This document shows, one piece after another, positions 58,538 through 64,000 of a stretch of 64,000 bases of DNA. A model generated the notes under the pieces. It was not told where the DNA came from and ran no database searches. It was given only the letters and a program-made list of their open reading frames with translations. Each line of letters begins with the position of its first letter. Position 1 is the first letter of the stretch. A program made the translations under genes and the position numbers. Source of the DNA: Moduliflexus sp964602655 (GTDB taxonomy: Bacteria > Moduliflexota > Moduliflexia > Moduliflexales > Moduliflexaceae); NCBI GenBank assembly GCA_964602655.1, contig CAZRSF010000024.1:1-64000 (forward strand), in the 5' to 3' direction.

Positions 58538-59653
58538 TTATGCCGCACATAGCACTGATCGCATGAGCGCAGCCCGAACGACATCTTCACTGCAACTCTC
58601 CGAAGCATGCGCCATTTCCTGATTACTGTCTTTGCAATACTGACGAATATGTGCTGGCTGAATTCGTATCTGTAATGAATCCACTCTTTCTAACCAACGA
58701 TGCTGTGCGTATTGAGCCGTCATGCTGGCGCAATGCGGAATGGGGATGCCTGCTGCCACAGCAAAACGACACCAACCGAGGACGGTCATGCCAAGTTCGC
58801 AATCAAGCGCGCACGCGGTATGCAGAAGATGTCCCGCCCATGCCAGTCGTTGTTGAACGAATTGCGGTCGCCGCGTCAGCAGAATGCGTCGAGCTTGCTG
58901 CTCCTGCGCCAACATATAGAGACTCAACAACGTCATCTCTCTGAGAATGCTGCGCTCGTCTTGTTCCTGCGGACGCTGGCACGACACCTGAAGCAAGAAC
59001 CCCGCCGATGAACTGCCTTCGCCGTAAATGCCTCGCATGACATACCCTGCGCGTGTGCATGCCGTTATCAGAGGGGCAATACGTTTCAATACGATTAACG
59101 CTGGCACGAAAAGCATGACTGACGCTCGCAGCCCTGTTCCCGAATTTTCCGGGCTGGTTGTTAAGTAACGATATGTCTCGGAGCGCGCAAAGTCAAGCAT
59201 TTCTTCGCAAGATTGCGTAAGAAATTTCGCGGTGTTCCAGGCGCGTTGAAAGTGCAAGCCGCGAGAAAACGCCTGGATTCTAAGATGGTCTTCTTCATTG
59301 ACGAGAATGGAGGCGGACAGTCTGTCGAACAGGATTGCCGCGCAATGCATCCCTTGCATTGCCAGCATCGGACTGATCAAGTGCTGTTCGGCGAATAGTT
59401 TTCGTTCAAGCGGGGAACAGTCGTCCATCAGCACGACATGTGATCCCTGAAATGCGGAATGAACGGCTGCGACGGCTTGCATCTGCGCCAACACCGCGCG
59501 ACGTTCTTCATCGGATGCTGTGCCGGGAAAACGATGGAGCGTCAGATTACGAGCGAGGCGTATGCGGCTGCTGACCACATACGGAAGCGTGGAGTTCGCT
59601 GGCGGGGGCGATGCGGATTGGTTATGCCACGGCTCCATTCCGAATTTGCCCAT
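58538..59653 (-). CDS. mcsB: McsB-like protein arginine kinase
   Basis: A 371-residue phosphagen-kinase-like protein arginine kinase. SSRIRLARNL (about residue 29) and NEEDHLRIQ (about 117) match McsB nucleotide/substrate loops; GTGLRASVML and GIYGEGSSSAG are also present. But the segment normally CPTN reads TSPENSGTG, with serine (S167) where phosphagen kinases have the conserved cysteine. The C-terminal RDxxRA pArg-binding motif appears as SEDVVRA. So activity or regulation may differ. GTG 59656 and ATG 59653 are both possible starts; the latter is used. It overlaps lolD by 32 bases and precedes clpC by 21. McsA and CtsR genes are absent. Confidence 0.8.
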   Translation of the reverse strand: MGKFGMEPWHNQSASPPPANSTLPYVVSSRIRLARNLTLHRFPGTASDEERRAVLAQMQAVAAVHSAFQGSHVVLMDDCSPLERKLFAEQHLISPMLAMQGMHCAAILFDRLSASILVNEEDHLRIQAFSRGLHFQRAWNTAKFLTQSCEEMLDFARSETYRYLTTSPENSGTGLRASVMLFVPALIVLKRIAPLITACTRAGYVMRGIYGEGSSSAGFLLQVSCQRPQEQDERSILREMTLLSLYMLAQEQQARRILLTRRPQFVQQRLAWAGHLLHTACALDCELGMTVLGWCRFAVAAGIPIPHCASMTAQYAQHRWLERVDSLQIRIQPAHIRQYCKDSNQEMAHASESCSEDVVRAALMRSVLCAA

Positions 59654-60314
59654 CACTCATTTGAATCATGGTATGCGCCATCAGCGCCAATTTTTCGTTA
59701 TGGGTGACAAGCACGATCATCATGCCAAGCTCTTGATTCAGACGTAACAACAATTCGCTGACCGCTTCGCCGGTTTTCGTGTCCAAATTCCCGGTCGGTT
59801 CATCCGCAAAAATGACTGTCGGTCTATTCACTAACGCCCTGGCAATAGCGACGCGCTGCTGTTCGCCGCCGGATAATTCGCCGGGTTTATGGCGGACTCT
59901 CGCTTGCAAACCGACTTCTTGCAGCGCCGTCTCCGCTTTTTCGCGCGCCGCATCCGCTGGAAGGCGTTGGATCAATAACGGCATCATGACGTTCTCCAAT
60001 GCGCTGAATTCCGGGAGCAGATGATGAAATTGAAAGACAAAGCCGATGTGCGTATTGCGAAAGCGGGCGAGATCGGCATCCGGCAATTGAAAAATATCAG
60101 TCTCGCCGTAATACACCGTGCCTTCGGATGGGCGATCCAATGCGCCTAACAGATGGAGCAAGGTGCTTTTGCCTGCGCCTGATGCGCCGACAATCGAAAT
60201 CATTTCGCGAGGATGGATGGTCAGATCAACCTTTTTTAACACATGGAGCATTTCCGCTCCCATATAAAACGCTTTGCTGATGCCCTCAGCGCGGATGCAC
60301 GCAGAATTATTCAT
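59622..60314 (-). CDS. lolD: Lipoprotein-releasing ABC ATPase LolD
   Basis: A 230-residue ABC ATPase of the MacB/LolD group: Walker A GASGAGKSTLLHLLG, Q-loop FVFQFHHLLPEFSALENV (the LolD form), signature LSGGEQQRVAIARAL, Walker B VIFADEPTGNLD and His-switch VTHNEK. With LolC/LolE it extracts lipoproteins from the inner membrane for delivery to the outer membrane. It overlaps both neighbours (lolC by 8, mcsB by 32 bases), indicating a tight operon. Confidence 0.92.
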   Translation of the reverse strand: MNNSACIRAEGISKAFYMGAEMLHVLKKVDLTIHPREMISIVGASGAGKSTLLHLLGALDRPSEGTVYYGETDIFQLPDADLARFRNTHIGFVFQFHHLLPEFSALENVMMPLLIQRLPADAAREKAETALQEVGLQARVRHKPGELSGGEQQRVAIARALVNRPTVIFADEPTGNLDTKTGEAVSELLLRLNQELGMMIVLVTHNEKLALMAHTMIQMSDGQIRNGAVA

Positions 60315-61557
60315 AGCGAAACACGACCACCGGGTCTAACTTCGACGCCTGTCGAGCGGGATAGATAGTGGACAGAAAACAGATGACAATGGCTGAAAGA
60401 ATGGTGATAATGACATCAGAGGCCATAATCGTAAATGGAAGATGATCCAGATAATACGAGCCGCCGTTTAACGGAATGAGTTTATAAGTATCTCCCGCCC
60501 ATGAGACAAGCAGGCCGAGCGCCGCGCCGATTATCGTTCCGAGCACGCCGATAATCACCCCTTCGAGCATGAAAATTTTCATGATGCTCTGCGATGTCGC
60601 GCCCAGACACTTTAACGTGGCGATGTCGCCTTGTTTCTCAATGACCATCATGACTAACATGCTGATAATGTTAAAGGCGGCGACCAGCACAATCAAGGTC
60701 AGAATCAGAAACATCGCCAATTTCTCCAAATTGATCGCTGAGAAGAGGCTTTTATTCATCTCTGTCCAGTCTTGCACCGCAAACAGACTGCCGAACTGCT
60801 GTTTCAGAGTCTCGGCGACCGGAGTGGTCTGATAGACATCCTTTAAGCGGACTTCTACGCCGGAGATTTCCTCTCCCACGCCAAAGAATCGCTGCGCCGT
60901 TGTCAAGGAAATATACGCAAAACCAGCATCGTAGTCATAAAAATCAGTGCTGATGATTCCGATGACCTGCATTTTTTTGAGCTTCGGGACTGGCCCTGTC
61001 GGGAGAATGCGTCCCATCGGCAGCACGACCGTCACTTCATCCCCGGCGAAGACGCCTAATAGCCGGGCGACTTCGATCCCAAGCACGATGCCGTCGCGCG
61101 CAGGGTCTGATGGGTCTTCATAATTGCGATGGCGTTCGCCTAATCCTTCAATCGTTCCCTCTTTGATATGCGAGGCAAGATGCGCAATGCTTGCGGGATC
61201 GGATGTCTCAACCCCCATCATTTGAACGCCAGCCACATTTTCTTCCGAACTGAGCAACACCTGCCCATTCACATACGGAAGCAGTGTGTCAATCTGCGGC
61301 ATTTGCCGAAGTCGGGGCATGAACGTTTGGGCTTCCGTGATGGTCATTCCTGGCTTCTGAATCAGGATATGCGCCATCGTCCCCAGGATTTTATCCCGCA
61401 CATCATCTTTAAAGCCAGTCATGACAGACAACACGATAATCAGCGCAGCGACGCCAATAGCCACGCCGCCGATAGAAATAAAGCTGATCAGCGAAATAAA
61501 CGCCTGTTTTCGTTTGGCTTGTAAATATCTGAGGCTGACAAAAAATTCGTATGGCAT
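60307..61557 (-). CDS. lolC: Lipoprotein-releasing ABC permease LolC/LolE
   Basis: A 416-residue permease with the four-helix Lol topology: first helix after FFVSLRYLQAKRKQAFISLISFISIGGVAIGVAALIIVLSVMTGF (the LolC/E N-terminal signature), a large periplasmic domain (about 50-270), then three helices. MFVILVLVAAFNIISMLVMMV-like helix pair and a final VFRYE end are typical. It could be LolC, LolE or the single LolF-type protein; only one permease gene is here. It overlaps lolD by 8 bases. Confidence 0.9.
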   Translation of the reverse strand: MPYEFFVSLRYLQAKRKQAFISLISFISIGGVAIGVAALIIVLSVMTGFKDDVRDKILGTMAHILIQKPGMTITEAQTFMPRLRQMPQIDTLLPYVNGQVLLSSEENVAGVQMMGVETSDPASIAHLASHIKEGTIEGLGERHRNYEDPSDPARDGIVLGIEVARLLGVFAGDEVTVVLPMGRILPTGPVPKLKKMQVIGIISTDFYDYDAGFAYISLTTAQRFFGVGEEISGVEVRLKDVYQTTPVAETLKQQFGSLFAVQDWTEMNKSLFSAINLEKLAMFLILTLIVLVAAFNIISMLVMMVIEKQGDIATLKCLGATSQSIMKIFMLEGVIIGVLGTIIGAALGLLVSWAGDTYKLIPLNGGSYYLDHLPFTIMASDVIITILSAIVICFLSTIYPARQASKLDPVVVFRYE

Positions 61558-61615
61558 CTGTTATGAAGATTTCATGAAAGGGCTGCGCGAGAATTGCGGC
61601 ATTTCCTCTGAAAAA

Positions 61616-61653
61616 AGAAAAAAGGGAGTTCGTTTTCCGAAACTCCCTTTCTT
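61616..61653 (-). terminator. Terminator after tRNA-Glu
   Basis: On the minus strand: stem AAAGGGAGTTTCGG / CGAACTCCCTTT-like with a T-run (TTTTTTCTTTTT), placed just 3' of the tRNA. Confidence 0.75.
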
Positions 61654-61660
61654 TGAAGAA

Positions 61661-61733
61661 CGTCCCCAGGGGGATTCGAACCCCCGTCGCTGCCGTGAAA
61701 GGGCAGTGTCCTGGGCCCCTAGACGATGGGGAC
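61661..61733 (-). tRNA. tRNA-Glu (TTC)
   Basis: A 73-base cloverleaf: acceptor GTCCCCA / TGGGGAC with G discriminator, anticodon loop CTTTCAC (TTC), T-arm CGGGGGTTCGAATCCCCC. CCA is not encoded. Confidence 0.95.
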
Positions 61734-61780
61734 ATCACTCAAGAATTTATTGATGTCCTTTTGCTGAGTACGAGATGTAC

Positions 61781-61808
61781 GCTATAGAAACAGCGGTTTT
61801 TTTGTCAA
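61781..61808 (-). promoter_or_regulatory. Sigma-70-type promoter for tRNA-Glu
   Basis: On the minus strand TTGACA (61808-61803), a 16-base spacer, TATAGC (61786-61781). About 48 bases upstream of the tRNA. Confidence 0.7.
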
Positions 61809-62195
61809 TAAAAAATTAGTGAAATTTCATTTTTTCTTTCATCGCATCGCAAGAAGAAACTGGTAAATTCCAGTAAGCTACGTTGAAAATCCGCGAGGTT
61901 GCAATGAGACACAATACGCCTGCTGATCTTGATTGGCAGGAGAATCGCCGAGTGAACGCATTGTTGCGAATTCCCGCAAACTTTCTTATTGACATAAGAG
62001 GAGTTCACGCATACAGCGTAACAGATGGTATTGTTATACGCGCCAGTGAGTTATCCATTCTGAGTTTTTTATTCTGTTTTCGAAACGGATCATCTTGAAA
62101 GAAACGAGACATCTCTCATCCAAGAAACGTGGTCGGGTCTTCTTTAAAAATATCATCATATCCGGATGATGAATTGAGAAACTTCAGGTAATGCT
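61809..62195. other. Non-coding stretch before the sugar-transferase-like gene
   Basis: No gene with a credible start. A 71-aa frame at 61883-62098 starts with TTG, has no ribosome site and ends in a hydrophobic tail; I do not call it. A small hairpin (tcatcat-atccgg-atgatga) lies near 62152-62171. Confidence 0.4.
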
Positions 62196-63668
62196 ATGAA
62201 GAAATTATCGCAAGGAGTTGATACCATCAAACGAGTGTGGCGGCTGAAATCCCAAATAGAGGGTATCAGGGATAACATTAACTCTATGTCGAAAGAGCGA
62301 GCTGACAGCCCTTGTGCGGAAGAAAACAAACGGCTGTTGCTTGAAAAAATTCTTCGCGTCCTATCTCAAATGCGAGAATTTGTCGATCCGACAGGTCAGG
62401 CGCGCCAACTGCCAGACTATGAAACGTTTTCGCCGGAAGATGTCAATTTGTCTCTGCCCGAACTTCTGCTGCTGTTCCAACAGACCATGACCCAACTTCA
62501 GCAGATGCCATTGAAAGTGCAAGAGAATGCGTTTGCAATTTTATATTCCTATTTTATCGAACTGCAAGGATTGTATGATTTGATTTTTTTCAGCAGGTCG
62601 GAAAGCCCTCGTTCATTAACACCGCTCACCGCGTCGGCCATTGCAGAGCATCATAAACGCTATTTTCAATTGTCTGAAGAGATTGAACACGACCCGCTGA
62701 TTCAAGAATATCGAAGCATCAAATACGACTTTTTGATGAAGGTGTCTGTGCTGCACCATCTTCATACGATTATTGTTGACCTCTTGCCGCATTACTGGCT
62801 GTTGAAAATCAAAGAGGCCATTCAGAGAACCCCGAAATGCCGCCGGGTATTAGACCCGAAACAGATCAACTCTGTGGACGAACTTCGCGCCGCCTTACGC
62901 AGCCATCCGCTCGCGAAAAGCGAAAAAGTCCGCGTCGCGATTCACCGACATACCATGCGCGTCATTGACATCGTCTTCACGCATACCGCATTGCGTGTCG
63001 GGCGTCCTGTGTTCGACGCGCTTGTCCTGGCGATATGGATTCAAACCGTCAAGGATCATATCGTGCCAGGTATTCATCGGAAGGATTGGCAGGCGGAGCC
63101 ACTGTATGAGGAACAAGAACATGACGTGGTTGACGCGAAAAATGGTCCGGGGAAGATTAAAATGTCGAGTGCATTTTTTATGCAGCCTCGCGTCACCTTC
63201 CTGCTCGAACGCTTTCTGATCTTTAAAATTCGCACAATGACCGTCGGCGATGTGGTGCGCGTCACGGAATTGGGCAACTGGATGCGCCAGAACTCTCCCG
63301 ACGAGTTTTTGCAATTTTTCAATATCGCGATGGGAGATATGGGCGGTCTGGGAATTCGCACCATGCCGGAACATGAAATCGTGCAGACCAAAGACACCGA
63401 GTGGCTGTATGGCGCGTTGATGAGCTTTATCCCCGGCGGGATGACCAGCCCGGGCAGCATCTCCATGCGGAAGACCAATTATGGCTTGACGAAAGCAGAA
63501 CAACTGTTTCAGGAAATTTTATTTTACGATCCGCGCTTCAAAGGCTCATCCGGCTTTTTTTCTGATCTTGGCATTATGTTGAAAAGTCTTGGCGTCCTCA
63601 AGAAAGGACGCACCGGGCAGGCGCTCAAAAAGACGGAAAGTTATGTCGGCGATAAGCGTGGGTTTTGA
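62196..63668 (+). CDS. Protein with C-terminal diverged sugar-phosphate transferase domain
   Basis: A 490-residue protein. Residues 1-230 are helical with no recognised family. Residues about 270-470 resemble the bacterial sugar transferase family (WbaP/PglC-type, phosphoglycosyl transferases): FLLERFLIFKIRTM (KxRTM), VRVTELGNWMRQNSPDEFLQFFNIAMGDMGGLG (RxTxLGxxLRxxSxDExxQxxNxxxGDMxxxG), the catalytic Asp-Glu pair at 369-370, then PGGMTSPGSISMRKTN. The membrane hairpin before it (RPVFDALVLAIWIQTV, about 270) is short. The usual GPRP turn reads GIRTM. It may start a glycan by moving sugar-phosphate to undecaprenyl phosphate. ATG 62196 has a weak ribosome site. Confidence 0.65.
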   Translation: MKKLSQGVDTIKRVWRLKSQIEGIRDNINSMSKERADSPCAEENKRLLLEKILRVLSQMREFVDPTGQARQLPDYETFSPEDVNLSLPELLLLFQQTMTQLQQMPLKVQENAFAILYSYFIELQGLYDLIFFSRSESPRSLTPLTASAIAEHHKRYFQLSEEIEHDPLIQEYRSIKYDFLMKVSVLHHLHTIIVDLLPHYWLLKIKEAIQRTPKCRRVLDPKQINSVDELRAALRSHPLAKSEKVRVAIHRHTMRVIDIVFTHTALRVGRPVFDALVLAIWIQTVKDHIVPGIHRKDWQAEPLYEEQEHDVVDAKNGPGKIKMSSAFFMQPRVTFLLERFLIFKIRTMTVGDVVRVTELGNWMRQNSPDEFLQFFNIAMGDMGGLGIRTMPEHEIVQTKDTEWLYGALMSFIPGGMTSPGSISMRKTNYGLTKAEQLFQEILFYDPRFKGSSGFFSDLGIMLKSLGVLKKGRTGQALKKTESYVGDKRGF

Positions 63669-64000
63669 ACCGAACTCTGCTCGCTCTGTTCAGGCGACGG
63701 CGCAACATGCACCCAGAGAATCGAACGCTCCGTCGCCTCTTCTATCGTAAACACGATGCCGTGATAGTCAACGGATTCCCCGACGGCGGGAATATGACGG
63801 AATTCCGACAGTAAAAAGCCGCCGAGCGTGTCGAACGCGCCTTCCTCGAGTTTCAACGGCAACACAGCATTCATGTCTTCGATTTCGATCCGGGCGTTCA
63901 TCCGAAATGCCCCGTCAGGCAATTCTTGATACATGGCGCTCTCCGGATCATCGAATTCGTCGTCAATCTCGCCGACAATCTGTTCTAACGAATCTTCGAG
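63641..64000 (-). CDS. CorC/HlyC-family transporter, C-terminal part (partial)
   Basis: The 3' end of a gene that continues beyond the window edge at 64000 (120 codons seen). The sequence LEDSLEQIVGEIDDEFDDPES is the end of the CBS-domain part of hemolysin C/CorC proteins, and MYQELPDGAFRMNARIEIEDMN...FDTLGGFLLSEFRHIPAVGESVDYHGIVFTIEEATERSILWVHV is the CorC_HlyC domain. These proteins (CorC, YfjD, TlyC) are linked to magnesium or cobalt efflux, or to haemolysin-like membrane proteins. It overlaps the previous gene convergently by 28 bases. Confidence 0.85.
   Translation of the reverse strand, partial: LEDSLEQIVGEIDDEFDDPESAMYQELPDGAFRMNARIEIEDMNAVLPLKLEEGAFDTLGGFLLSEFRHIPAVGESVDYHGIVFTIEEATERSILWVHVAPSPEQSEQSSVQNPRLSPT

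Noticed and set aside
61883..62098. 71-aa plus-strand ORF before the sugar-transferase-like gene
   Set aside because: TTG start, no ribosome site, no recognisable pattern, and a minus-strand frame of similar length covers the same DNA.

Overview
The window looks like a chromosomal piece from an uncultivated, LPS-bearing Gram-negative (diderm) bacterium. BamA, Skp/OmpH, LpxD, LolC and LolD show an outer membrane with lipid A. ClpC together with the arginine kinase McsB is more typical of Firmicutes. This mixture, the many lipoproteins without close named relatives, and the intergenic palindromes suggest a candidate-phylum lineage (for example KSB3/Modulibacteria-like). That placement is inference, not something the sequence proves. 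There is no rRNA operon, CRISPR array, phage or transposase gene. Two tRNA genes are present (Asp-GTC, Glu-TTC).

Layout. 1-3.4 kb: an accessory island with the end of a TPR gene, then VapBC-like, RelE-like and BrnT/CopG-like toxin-antitoxin cassettes, separated by extra copies of the TPR gene's 3' end. 3.4-10.7 kb: isoprenoid precursor genes (ispA-like, dxs) and nucleotide-sugar genes (rfbB, rfbD and two GDP-sugar dehydratase/reductase paralogues). 10.8-19.2 kb: a periplasmic binding protein, an unresolved stretch, then a colinear run of poorly characterised envelope genes (FlgO-like lipoprotein, membrane and coiled-coil proteins, a binding-protein/von Willebrand A chimera, lipoproteins). 19.3-30 kb, mostly minus strand: rph, a GerMN protein, a cell-wall amidase, a DMT transporter, a malQ remnant, a PstS-like protein, a large coiled-coil membrane protein, an NtrC-type regulator and an Mrr-type nuclease.

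30-35.2 kb: a minus-strand his cluster (hisH, then a UPF0175/DUF3368 toxin-antitoxin pair, hisF, and a hisA-hisI fusion with an eroded HisE tail), followed by a dual-specificity phosphatase and a family 9 glycosyltransferase. 35.6-44.7 kb: single-gene units (secreted protein, CPBP protease, BamD/SH3-like lipoprotein, bacteriohemerythrin, queuosine salvage protein, serine acetyltransferase, FAD oxidoreductase, EI24 protein, Gph, tRNA-Asp, SAM hydroxide adenosyltransferase). 44.9-50 kb: secretin GspD, two lipoproteins and an MltD-like transglycosylase. 50.2-61.6 kb: a minus-strand envelope-biogenesis run lolC-lolD-mcsB-clpC-bamA-skp-lpxD, then an HD-GYP protein. 61.6-64 kb: tRNA-Glu, a protein ending in a diverged sugar-phosphate transferase domain, and the 3' end of a CorC/HlyC-type gene.

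The most unusual points are the toxin-antitoxin cassettes punctuated by duplicated TPR tails, the mcsB-clpC pair embedded in an outer-membrane assembly operon with altered McsB motifs, the hisA-hisI(E) fusion with a degenerate HisE, the binding-protein/VWA envelope cluster, and a dispersed set of perfect intergenic palindromes whose sequences differ from site to site.
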